From assembly GCA_002707765.1 (NCBI GenBank), contig PANV01000022.1, positions 3,090-26,395 on the forward strand: 23,306 nt of DNA, given 5' to 3'. The notes beneath the pieces were generated by a model. It searched no databases. It was not told the DNA's origin and saw only the letters and a list, made by a program, of their open reading frames with translations. This document shows positions 7,490 to 15,685 of this stretch, one piece after another. Numbering within the stretch: position 1 is the stretch's first letter; every line of letters starts with the position of its first letter. The DNA is from Fidelibacterota bacterium (GTDB lineage Bacteria > Fidelibacterota > Marinisomatia > SCGC-AAA003-L08 > D37C17). Position numbers and translations under genes: made by a program.

Positions 7490-7534
7490 TTATATCCTTT
7501 CATGTATGTATTCAATATATGTAATATAATTATA

Positions 7535-8677
7535 ATGAATAGCACATTTAAATCACTATTTTTACTTGATAAGGAAACTGTACATTTAAATCATGGATCA
7601 TTCGGTGCATGTCCAAAGCCCATTTTTGAATCATTGATATCCTGGCAAAAAAAAATTGAATCAAATCCTGCAAAGTTTTTAGCATTTGATATTTATAATC
7701 ATTTAGAGGAATCAAGACTATCTCTATCAGAATACATAAATTGCAACAAAAATGATATTGTATTTTTCCCAAACCCAAGTACGGCACTTAATACTGTAAT
7801 TAAAAGTTTAGATTTAAAAAAGAATGATGAAATACTAACAACAAATCATGAATACGGTGCACTTGATAAAACTTGGAATTTCATTTGTAAAAAAAGAGAA
7901 TCCAAATATATAAAACAAAAAATAAATTTACCTCTCAATTCAAAAGAAGATTTTATTAAAGAATTTGTAAAAGGCATAAATAATAAAACTAAGGTGATTT
8001 TTATTAGCCATATAACCAGTCCAACAGGGTTAATTTTTCCGGTTGAAGAAGTTTGTAAAATTGCTAAAGAGAATAAAATATTTTGTATTATTGATGGAGC
8101 TCACGTGCCTGGTCATATTAAATTAGATTTAAAAAAATTAGATCCTGATATATATACAGGTGCCTGCCACAAATGGATGTGTGCACCAAAGGGTACATCT
8201 TTTTTATATGCTAAAAAAAATATACAAGATGATATTGACCCCTTAGTTATTAGTTGGGGCTATGATGCTGAAATTCCAGGAATCTCAAAATTTCTTGATT
8301 ATCATCAATGGCAAGGCACAAATGATCCCTCAGCATATTTAACATTGCCGGATATAATAAAATTTTTAAATGATTATGATTGGATAAATGTTAGTAAAAA
8401 TTGTCATGAAATAAATATTCAAGCAAAAGAATTAGTTGGTAATTCATTAAATAAAAAACCAATATCATCAAATGAATTCATTGGTCAAATGACATCGTTT
8501 GAAATTAATTGTAAATATCCAATCGATTTGATGAAAACCTTTTATGAAAAATATAAATTAGCAGTGCCAATTTTTCAATGGGAAGATAAAGTACTTTTAA
8601 GATTCTCAATCCAAGCTTACAATTCTTTAGATGATATAGAAAAACTAATTAAGATAATGAAAGAAATGAGACTGTAA
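7535..8677 (+). CDS. Class V aminotransferase-fold PLP enzyme (isopenicillin N epimerase-like)
   Basis: I place the start at the ATG at 7535 (380 residues), giving MNSTFKSLFLLDKETVHLNHGSFG and so on. An in-frame ATG at 7502 would add eleven residues but overlaps the ribosome binding site of the divergent reductase gene. The protein opens with the family's LNHGSFG segment, binds PLP through D187 (IIDGAHVPG) and carries the Schiff-base lysine K213 in GACHKW. The nearest named groups are CefD-like epimerases and the related EgtE-type cysteine-conjugate lyases. Those names should not be read as function, since most members are uncharacterised. It is cytoplasmic. Its stop directly abuts the stop of the convergent MATE gene. 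Confidence 0.87.
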   Translation: MNSTFKSLFLLDKETVHLNHGSFGACPKPIFESLISWQKKIESNPAKFLAFDIYNHLEESRLSLSEYINCNKNDIVFFPNPSTALNTVIKSLDLKKNDEILTTNHEYGALDKTWNFICKKRESKYIKQKINLPLNSKEDFIKEFVKGINNKTKVIFISHITSPTGLIFPVEEVCKIAKENKIFCIIDGAHVPGHIKLDLKKLDPDIYTGACHKWMCAPKGTSFLYAKKNIQDDIDPLVISWGYDAEIPGISKFLDYHQWQGTNDPSAYLTLPDIIKFLNDYDWINVSKNCHEINIQAKELVGNSLNKKPISSNEFIGQMTSFEINCKYPIDLMKTFYEKYKLAVPIFQWEDKVLLRFSIQAYNSLDDIEKLIKIMKEMRL

Positions 8678-10090
8678 TTAAACTATAATAGATTTCCATT
8701 TCCCAGTTTTAAATCTCCAAAACATAAAAATTGCAATAAATAATAACATAATTCCAAAACTAACCCAAGCACCCCAATATCCATAACCACAATAAATTCC
8801 TAAAAAATAACAAAGTGGTACAAAAACCAACCAATGATTTAAAATATCAAAAATTGCTGGTATTCTAGTATCACCAGCACCAGTTAATGCAAACCATAAT
8901 GTAAAACAAAAAGCATCTATAAATTGTAAAAAACCAATAAACTTTAAACCAGGAGCTGCAAGTTTAATAACTGATATATCCTTGATAAATATTGAAACAA
9001 TACTTTCAGAAAAAATGATAAAAATCAACCCCATCACCCCCATAATATAAAGTGATCCTCTTATACTCTCATAAATCGATAGTTCAGCCTTATTTGAATT
9101 TTCTTCACCTAAATATTTACCAACTAATGTTGCACAAGCTTGACCAATGCCTATAGCAGGCATAAAAGAAGTATGCATTATCTTGAAAATAATTTGAGTT
9201 GCTGCTAACTCTATGATACCGATAATTGCAATAATTTTATAGAAAGCAGTAAGGCTTAACATAACAAGAAATTCCTGTATTGCTAGCGGATATGATATAA
9301 TCAATTGTTTTTTTAACATTTGAAAATCAACACTTTTTATAAAAACTTTATATTTTTGTTTAATATTTTTTTTAAATAAATAATATGTATAATGGAAAAC
9401 ACCCCAAATAGTAGCAATTAATGTACCAATTGCAGCACCTTTAACCCCAAACTCAGGAAAATTAAATGGTTGCCAAAGATAACTAAGTAAATAAAAAACT
9501 GAATTAGAGAAAAAACTATCTATCTGATCAGATCCAAAAATTAATCCAACATTTAAATACAAATTTATCAAATTGGATACAACTACAACTTTCATATGTA
9601 TTTTTGTTTCTTCAATACCAGTATAAAAACCTTGAAAAACAAAACTTGAGTAAATGAAATAAATACTTAGAAAAATATATTTAGAGTATTCTATGCATAA
9701 AAATAATGTTTCTGAATCTTTAAGAAAAAAAGACATGATAAAAGATGTGTAAGTGTAACAGATATATGTTAAAGGAATACTTAGAATGAATACAAATAAA
9801 TGCATATTTCTTAGAGCAATTCCACATTCGTTAAATATTTTCTGGCCTAGTCTTCTAGAAACTACGGTTTGTGTGCCTGTTCTAAATGCAATGCCTATTG
9901 CCATTGCTGTCCAAGTAACCATTGACGCCATTCCTACTCCAGCAATAGCCTTTGAACCTAAATGACCAACCATTACTGTATCAGCAAGACCCATCAAAAC
10001 CCTACTAATATTACTTAAAATTACAGGGACTGCTAAAAAAAATATATATTTAAATAATTTTTTATCCTTAGGTAATAGAAAAGTGAACAT
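8678..10090 (-). CDS. MATE-family multidrug/metabolite exporter
   Basis: This is an inner-membrane protein of 470 residues with about twelve hydrophobic helices in two related halves. The first half has the MATE entry motif LSNISRVLMGLADTVMVGHL (24-43) and the helix GVGMASMVTWTAMAIGIAF. The second half has TSFMPAIGIGQACATLVGKY and ADTxxx-like text in ALTGAGDTRIP. MATE proteins expel cationic drugs or metabolites in exchange for sodium or protons. The ATG at 10090 shares one base with the stop of the TonB-receptor gene upstream (TAATG), so the two are translationally coupled. A link between receptor and exporter is therefore worth considering, but the substrate is unknown. Confidence 0.93.
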   Translation of the reverse strand: MFTFLLPKDKKLFKYIFFLAVPVILSNISRVLMGLADTVMVGHLGSKAIAGVGMASMVTWTAMAIGIAFRTGTQTVVSRRLGQKIFNECGIALRNMHLFVFILSIPLTYICYTYTSFIMSFFLKDSETLFLCIEYSKYIFLSIYFIYSSFVFQGFYTGIEETKIHMKVVVVSNLINLYLNVGLIFGSDQIDSFFSNSVFYLLSYLWQPFNFPEFGVKGAAIGTLIATIWGVFHYTYYLFKKNIKQKYKVFIKSVDFQMLKKQLIISYPLAIQEFLVMLSLTAFYKIIAIIGIIELAATQIIFKIMHTSFMPAIGIGQACATLVGKYLGEENSNKAELSIYESIRGSLYIMGVMGLIFIIFSESIVSIFIKDISVIKLAAPGLKFIGFLQFIDAFCFTLWFALTGAGDTRIPAIFDILNHWLVFVPLCYFLGIYCGYGYWGAWVSFGIMLLFIAIFMFWRFKTGKWKSIIV

Positions 10091-12627
10091 TAATAGCCCA
10101 TCATCTGTCCACCACCACTGCTATCATATTGCCTATCTTTTTTAAATTTATTTTCTTTGTAATCACCAAATCTATAATCAATTGATAAACCAAAACTTCG
10201 GGATCTTCTTTGCCTTTCATAATCCATATTAGTAGTTGTATTAATCAAATTATCTATTTGAGATGTTTCAATATCAAATTTTTGCGAATCAAACAAATCA
10301 TTAACTTTGAAAACAAGTGAAAACTTCTTTTTGAAATCATATTTTAATGCAAGCTTAGTCCCACTCATTGGACTAATTTCACCATCAGTAGTTTTAGCCA
10401 TCCACATCCAAGTATTAATATCTAATTTTAATTTTTCAGTAATTTTAAAGTTTGAATTTGAAAATAATGAAGTTGATGAAGTGTTTCCATTCTGATCAGA
10501 TTCATTTGATTCAGACTTAAATTTTCCAAACGTTATATCTCCCCCAAATTTTAAATCCCAAGATCTCATAGGTCTCGTCATTATAAATAGTTCAAAACCG
10601 TATTCATCTCTATTGGCTATATTATCATGAGTTAATTTGTAATAACAATCAACATCATCTTGAGTACCAAGTTCACCATCAAGACCTCTTGGATTACAAC
10701 TTAGTACACTAGTAAAATTATTTCCGTCAAACTCATAATCATCCATATCCCAATCAAATGCATCTTTTATTGAAGTAACAAAAAAAGTACTAGATAGATA
10801 TCCTATTTTTAATCTGTTAGAATATGAAATTTCATATTTAAAAATATCTTCAGGTTTGATTACAGGATTTCCTATATGGACCTGATCATCTTCTGTAAAA
10901 CTTCTTGGTAAGGGAGTTAATAACCAATCACCTGGTCTTTCTACCCTTCTACCAAAACCAAATTTAATATTTCCTTTTTGTTTCAAGTCATAATTAAAAA
11001 ATATTGATGGATAAATTGTGGTATAAGTTTTTTTGTAAGAATCATTTTCTAATTGCTCATCAATTAAAAATTTGTAAAATTGTGAACCATCTTGAATAAA
11101 ATCTTCAGATAGACTACTGGAATTAGCTTTAAAATCTCGTATCACATTTTCTATTCTGGTACCAAATTTCAAACTAAATTGAGGTTTCAGATAATAACTA
11201 ACATCAACGTAAGCAGCCAAGATATTTCTCGAATTATTAAAATCATATTTAATATCATTATTATAATTAAAAATATTATTATAGCCATTTTGCTTATCTA
11301 ATATTCCAACTTCTAGTAGATTTTTTTTATCTAAAACAGTACTTTTAAAAGGATGTGAATAATCAATTTTAAAACGATATGAATTTTTTTCTTCATTACT
11401 TACAACTGACAATTCATAGAAACTAATATCTTCTGATTCTATTTCTTTTTCGTATGTAGAACTGGTCTCTATTTTTATCTCTCTATCCTTATTAAGTTTC
11501 ATAACGTAACCTGCTACCATACTTCTATCAAATCCATCCTCATCCTCAAAAGCATTTATTATTTCTAAAGTGCTGGTTTGATTTAATTGTATGTCAGTAT
11601 TCTGCATTATTTCTTTATCAGACTTATCATAATCTGAATAATTTAAATCACAATAAACTATTCTTCCATCTTCTGGGTAAAATTCTAAACCAACTTTAAA
11701 ATTATCGTTTTTCCTATTTCGCTCTATGTCACTAAACCTATTGTAACCTTCAATTATAAAGTTCTCTTGAGTATTATCTAATACTTCTCTATATCTTTTA
11801 GCATATCCTTCACTTTCTCTATTTCCTTTAGAATATGTACCAAACATATTTAATTTATTTTTAAAATAATTTGATGTAACTGAAAATGTTTTTGAACCAA
11901 AATTATCAAATCCAAATGTGGTCTTACCTGAGCTACCTACGTACTCATTCTTTTTTGTTATTATATTAATTATTCCTGCAGTTCCATCAGGATCATATTT
12001 TGCTGAAGGAATGGCTATAACTTCAACTTTTTCAATTAATACAGCATCAAGAACATCAAGGTTAGATGCTGATTTCATTCTTCCATCGATCATAATATTA
12101 ACAGATTCATTTCCTCTAAAGCTTACTTCACCATCTGCTCCTACAGTAACTGATGGTAAACTACTCAATACATCTTCAGCTGTACCGCTTGCAGCAATAG
12201 GCATGTCTTCTACATTATATACTTTTTTATCAATTTCTTCTTGAACAAATGGCTTTTCATCAACAACATTAACTCCTTCTACTTCAACTATTTTTTGTTT
12301 CAACTTTAAAAAACCTAAATTCTTATTAGTCTCAGGTGGTGCAAGAAGTTGGTCAGCTAAAATAAAAGTTTCATACATGACATGCTCAACTGATAAATTA
12401 TATTTTCCAGGTCTAACATCTTTTAATATAAAAAAACCATCTTCTTCAGAAATAGTACCATCAACTAGTGTACTATCAGAAGATTTAAATAATTTTATTG
12501 TTGCATATTTCACAGGGAAATTATTTGATTCATCTGTAATCTCACCTTTAAATGATCCTAGTTTTATCAATTCATAATTCTGAGAGATTAAAAGTGTAGA
12601 AAATAAAATTAAAATTTTAATAAGCAT
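10090..12627 (-). CDS. TonB-dependent outer-membrane receptor, beta-barrel family with carboxypeptidase-regulatory-like domain
   Basis: The 845-residue protein has a signal peptide (about 1-16), then a carboxypeptidase-D-regulatory-like beta domain (about 25-110, FKGEITDESNNFPVKYATIK). A plug domain follows (about 130-227), with AEDVLSSLPSVTVGADGEVS, RGNESVNIMIDGR and YDPDGTAGIINIITKK. A long series of alternating aromatic beta strands then forms the outer-membrane barrel. The Bacteroidota-like OMP_b-brl_3 type fits best. I see no clear TonB box. The protein ends in a glycine-rich tail (SGGGQMMGY) instead of the usual aromatic-terminated strand. Such receptors import siderophores, peptides or glycans, or act as signalling or secretion barrels; the ligand is unknown. 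It is in line with menG and a DMT gene upstream (63-base gap) and overlaps the MATE gene by one base. Confidence 0.9.
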   Translation of the reverse strand: MLIKILILFSTLLISQNYELIKLGSFKGEITDESNNFPVKYATIKLFKSSDSTLVDGTISEEDGFFILKDVRPGKYNLSVEHVMYETFILADQLLAPPETNKNLGFLKLKQKIVEVEGVNVVDEKPFVQEEIDKKVYNVEDMPIAASGTAEDVLSSLPSVTVGADGEVSFRGNESVNIMIDGRMKSASNLDVLDAVLIEKVEVIAIPSAKYDPDGTAGIINIITKKNEYVGSSGKTTFGFDNFGSKTFSVTSNYFKNKLNMFGTYSKGNRESEGYAKRYREVLDNTQENFIIEGYNRFSDIERNRKNDNFKVGLEFYPEDGRIVYCDLNYSDYDKSDKEIMQNTDIQLNQTSTLEIINAFEDEDGFDRSMVAGYVMKLNKDREIKIETSSTYEKEIESEDISFYELSVVSNEEKNSYRFKIDYSHPFKSTVLDKKNLLEVGILDKQNGYNNIFNYNNDIKYDFNNSRNILAAYVDVSYYLKPQFSLKFGTRIENVIRDFKANSSSLSEDFIQDGSQFYKFLIDEQLENDSYKKTYTTIYPSIFFNYDLKQKGNIKFGFGRRVERPGDWLLTPLPRSFTEDDQVHIGNPVIKPEDIFKYEISYSNRLKIGYLSSTFFVTSIKDAFDWDMDDYEFDGNNFTSVLSCNPRGLDGELGTQDDVDCYYKLTHDNIANRDEYGFELFIMTRPMRSWDLKFGGDITFGKFKSESNESDQNGNTSSTSLFSNSNFKITEKLKLDINTWMWMAKTTDGEISPMSGTKLALKYDFKKKFSLVFKVNDLFDSQKFDIETSQIDNLINTTTNMDYERQRRSRSFGLSIDYRFGDYKENKFKKDRQYDSSGGGQMMGY

Positions 12628-12633
12628 AATGCA

Positions 12634-12639
12634 CTCCTT
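12634..12639 (-). promoter_or_regulatory. Shine-Dalgarno site of the TonB-dependent receptor gene
   Basis: AAGGAG on the minus strand lies 6 bases before the ATG at 12627. It is one of the two strongest sites in the window. Like the site at 581 it precedes the gene of an exported protein, whereas most cytoplasmic genes here have none. Confidence 0.75.
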
Positions 12640-12690
12640 TTACCGTTAATAAATTTAATCAACATATATTAGTTTTTTATATGATATGTT

Positions 12691-13593
12691 TTATTTTTTA
12701 TTCGCTGATGGAATAAATCCTGAAGTCATAACTGATAAAATTATAATTAGTCCACCTAACCAACCAGATATTCCTAAATGATTACCAGCATAGAAAACTG
12801 CAAATAATGCAGCAAATAAAGGTTCAAGACTCAAAAGTATAGCGGTTTCAGTAGCAGATAATATTTTCTGTGCCCATAACATTAAAATTAAACCAATGAA
12901 TGTTGCTATTACACCTGTAATAAACAATGCTATGATAACATCTGAAGTAAATATTTGTGTACTAAATACCTCTATGCCTTCAAAAATTAATGAACAAATG
13001 ATTGAAAAAATTGATACAAAGAAAACTTGAACAAGGAAAATTTTCAATATATCTACATTTTTCCTTAAATACATGTCTTGAAAAATAACATGAATAGCAA
13101 AAGATACTGCACATCCAAATGTTATAATATCTCCACCAACTAAATTTCCATTAAAAGGATCTAATAATACAAATAAACCAATCATTGCTAAAATTACAAT
13201 AATCCATATTTGATTACTTATCTTTTGAAGGCCTGTAATATGTAAAAAAATTGGTACAAGTATTACGCTTATACTAGTAATAAAAGCTGATGTACTTGAA
13301 CTAGATGCAATATATAGATTTGATTCTTCCCATAAGCCAAAATTTTGGAATGCATAACCTAAACACAAAACAACTCCACATAATAATCCACCTTTTAACT
13401 CATGATTATTAATTTTAAAAGAAGATTTATTTAAATAAACTACACCTAAAACAAAAGCTATTCCAAATCTTAAACTTGCAAAAATAAAAGGAGGAGCATG
13501 CGATAATGCATCTTGAACCATTTCAAAAGTTATTCCCCAGACAGCTGTTATAAAAACCATAGCAAAAATTGCCAGAAAGTGATTTTTATTCAA
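12691..13593 (-). CDS. EamA/DMT-family transporter
   Basis: The 300-residue inner-membrane protein has ten hydrophobic segments in two EamA repeats. The first begins with FITAVWGITFEMVQDAL and the second around VGGDIITFGCAVSFAIHVIF; ATETAILLSLEPLFAALFAV is the typical late EamA helix. The substrate is not predictable. The frame seems to start with TTG at 13593, which overlaps the last codons and stop of menG by 8 bases. The first in-frame ATG (13560) would cut into the first helix, so I prefer the TTG and coupled translation. It is followed by the TonB receptor gene after 63 bases. Confidence 0.88.
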   Translation of the reverse strand: MNKNHFLAIFAMVFITAVWGITFEMVQDALSHAPPFIFASLRFGIAFVLGVVYLNKSSFKINNHELKGGLLCGVVLCLGYAFQNFGLWEESNLYIASSSSTSAFITSISVILVPIFLHITGLQKISNQIWIIVILAMIGLFVLLDPFNGNLVGGDIITFGCAVSFAIHVIFQDMYLRKNVDILKIFLVQVFFVSIFSIICSLIFEGIEVFSTQIFTSDVIIALFITGVIATFIGLILMLWAQKILSATETAILLSLEPLFAALFAVFYAGNHLGISGWLGGLIIILSVMTSGFIPSANKK

Positions 13594-14299
13594 CTTTTTC
13601 TCCAGTGTATAATGTTACAACACCAAATGTAAAATCAGTATAACTCACATTTGAAAAACCAGCTTTTTTCATTTTATCACATACATCTTTTCTTTCCAAA
13701 AAATAATCAACAGATTCAGGCAAATATAGATAAGCATCTTTCCTCGATAAAATAGAACCAATCAGAGGAATTATTTTTTTAAAATAAAATTCAAAAATTG
13801 GAGAGAACCATTTAGATGTAGGCTTTGAAAACTCTAAAATAGCAATTTTCCCATTATTATCTAAAACTCTGTGAAATTCAGATAATGCTTTATCATAAGT
13901 CCCAATATTTCTAAAGCCAAAAGAAATCGTCAAAGCATCAAATGATTTTTTTTCAAAACTCAACTTTTCCGCATCTCCAACAATAAATTCTATATTTTTA
14001 GAATATTTTTTTGCTTTATTCCTTGCAATAGAAATCATTTTTTTCGCGATATCTAAACCAATGACCTTGATATCATATTTTTTATAAAAACCAAATGCTA
14101 CATCACCTGTACCCGTTGCCACATCCAATAATTTTTGACCAGAGGTCATTTTAATTTTATTAACAAGTTTATATCTCCAATATCTATCAATACCAAAGCT
14201 TGAAATAATATTTATAATATCATAGGTACTTGAAATATCATTAAACATTTGCTTAACATATTTCTTCTTTTGATCGCCTTCATGAATGAATTTTGCCAT
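13586..14299 (-). CDS. menG: Demethylmenaquinone methyltransferase
   Basis: The 237-residue protein is a class I SAM-dependent methyltransferase of the UbiE/MenG family. It has the family signature around residues 26-43 (YDIINIISSFGIDRYWRY), the SAM glycine motif LLDVATGTGD (57-66), and the second signature ISFGFRNIGTYDKALSEF, followed by RVLDNNGKIAILEFSKP. It methylates demethylmenaquinone in the last step of menaquinone synthesis at the inner face of the membrane. With menF and menD nearby and no ubiquinone genes seen, menG is the better name than ubiE. It is divergent from menF with 82 bases between them, and its end overlaps the start of the DMT gene. Confidence 0.93.
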   Translation of the reverse strand: MAKFIHEGDQKKKYVKQMFNDISSTYDIINIISSFGIDRYWRYKLVNKIKMTSGQKLLDVATGTGDVAFGFYKKYDIKVIGLDIAKKMISIARNKAKKYSKNIEFIVGDAEKLSFEKKSFDALTISFGFRNIGTYDKALSEFHRVLDNNGKIAILEFSKPTSKWFSPIFEFYFKKIIPLIGSILSRKDAYLYLPESVDYFLERKDVCDKMKKAGFSNVSYTDFTFGVVTLYTGEKVE

Positions 14300-14381
14300 T
14301 TATCTTATTTATTAATTAATCCAAGTACTAAAATATACATTCTATACATGATTATTTTTCAATAGATTTAATATATATATT
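14300..14381. promoter_or_regulatory. Divergent intergenic region between menG and menF
   Basis: The 82 bases hold the promoters of two menaquinone genes read in opposite directions, so joint control is possible. On the minus strand a TTGAAA (14362-14357) is followed 19 bases later by TATATT, a poor-spacing sigma-70-like pair towards menG. In sequence this AT-rich that is weak evidence. Neither gene has a visible Shine-Dalgarno site. Confidence 0.3.
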
Positions 14382-15671
14382 ATGATAAAATATTTAAAAC
14401 AATCACTGAAACTTATTAAAAAAGATCCAATTCTATTTAGTTATACAAAAAAAATTAGATTTAATAATAGTTCCCTTTCGTCAATTACAAATAATTTTAA
14501 TCAAACATTTCACTTCGGTTATAATAATGGAAGTGAATATGTAGGTATTAAAGAATGTATAAAATATGATTTGAATTCTGGAGAAGAATTAAAAAGTTTA
14601 AAAAATATAAATTTCAATTATATAAGATATGGTTATAAAAATAAAAACTTAAAACTTTTTGGAGGCGTTGCATTCGATTTAAATGAAGACTTTAAAAAAC
14701 CATGGGAAGGAATCCCTAAAATTTCATTTTTAATTCCTGAAATATTAATTGAAAAAAATAAAAATCAATATTATTTATCATTTTTTAAATTATTAAATAA
14801 AGATTCTGATATTGATTCAATCATGAATGATTATAATCTATTTTTAAAAATATTTAAAAAAATAAATGATAAAAATAACAAATTGGAATTCATCAAAGAT
14901 TCACCAAGCTTTTATGAATATGAAAAAACTTTTAAAAAAATTACAAAGTATATTGAGGATAAATCCATTGATAAAATAATTTTATCTAGGATTAAATCTT
15001 TTTCTACAAAAAATAAATGTTTAATTAAAAAAGAATCAAAAAATTGTACAAATTTTCATTTTGATTTTGATCAGAATAAACGTTTTTTAGGTTCAACTCC
15101 TGAGAAAATAATAGATATCAATCATATGAAATTTAAAACTCACGCTCTTGCAGGAACATTAAGAAAAAATCAAAATAATATTAGAATAAATGACTTTCTA
15201 AAAAATAAAAAAGAATTAAATGAACATAAATTTGTTATTGATGATTTGTTAAAAAAATTAAATAAATTTTCTGACAATATAAATAAATCTGATAAACCTG
15301 AAATACTTGAACTAGAACATCTATACCATTTAAATACACCCATTGAAGGATTAATCAAAAATAAAACTCATATTTTAGACCTTTTATTAAATCTTTATCC
15401 TACCCCTGCAGTTTTAGGAAAACCATCTAAAAAAGCAATGAGTTTAATTAAAAATTATGAATTAAATGATAGAGGTTGGTATGGTGGATGTATTGGTTGG
15501 TTTGATATGGATGGAAATGGTAGATTTGATGTTACAATAAGAAGCGCTCTCCAAATAAAAAATAAACTTTATTGCTATGCAGGTTCTGGTTTAATTGAAA
15601 GTGCGGATATAGAATATGAATGGTTAGAAACCGAATCAAAATTCAAACATTTAATTTCTTTAATAAATTAA
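14382..15671 (+). CDS. menF: Isochorismate synthase
   Basis: The 429-residue protein belongs to the chorismate-utilising enzymes and converts chorismate to isochorismate, the first committed menaquinone step. The expected general-base lysine is K198 (DKIILSR) and the general acid is E241 (GSTPEK), matching the positions known in MenF and EntC. Other family blocks follow: THALAGTLR (253-261), HKFVIDDLL, HLNTPIEGLI, TPAVLGKPSKKAM, and the C-terminal RGWYGGCIGWFDMDGNG and YAGSGLIESADIEYEWLE that bind magnesium and substrate. The N-terminal half is divergent and lysine-rich, as is common. MenF is preferred over a siderophore enzyme because menD and menG lie in the same window. It converges on htpG with 2 bases between the stops. 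Confidence 0.93.
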   Translation: MIKYLKQSLKLIKKDPILFSYTKKIRFNNSSLSSITNNFNQTFHFGYNNGSEYVGIKECIKYDLNSGEELKSLKNINFNYIRYGYKNKNLKLFGGVAFDLNEDFKKPWEGIPKISFLIPEILIEKNKNQYYLSFFKLLNKDSDIDSIMNDYNLFLKIFKKINDKNNKLEFIKDSPSFYEYEKTFKKITKYIEDKSIDKIILSRIKSFSTKNKCLIKKESKNCTNFHFDFDQNKRFLGSTPEKIIDINHMKFKTHALAGTLRKNQNNIRINDFLKNKKELNEHKFVIDDLLKKLNKFSDNINKSDKPEILELEHLYHLNTPIEGLIKNKTHILDLLLNLYPTPAVLGKPSKKAMSLIKNYELNDRGWYGGCIGWFDMDGNGRFDVTIRSALQIKNKLYCYAGSGLIESADIEYEWLETESKFKHLISLIN

Positions 15672-15685
15672 ATCTACAAAGATTT
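15670..15685. terminator. Possible short hairpin at the menF/htpG convergent ends
   Basis: AAATCT, four bases, then AGATTT form a 6-base stem straddling both stop codons, followed by more T on the plus strand. The stem has little GC and would be weak. It is the only inverted repeat I found placed exactly between two convergent stops. A bidirectional terminator is possible, not shown. Confidence 0.25.

Noticed and set aside
7502..7534. N-terminal extension of the PLP enzyme from the ATG at 7502
   Set aside because: The extra residues do not belong to the family's start, and the ATG overlaps the ribosome binding site of the divergent reductase gene.
11918..12244. Plus-strand open frame of 108 codons opposite the TonB receptor plug
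   Set aside because: It is a low-complexity mirror of a well-supported gene, with no ribosome binding site and no recognisable domain.
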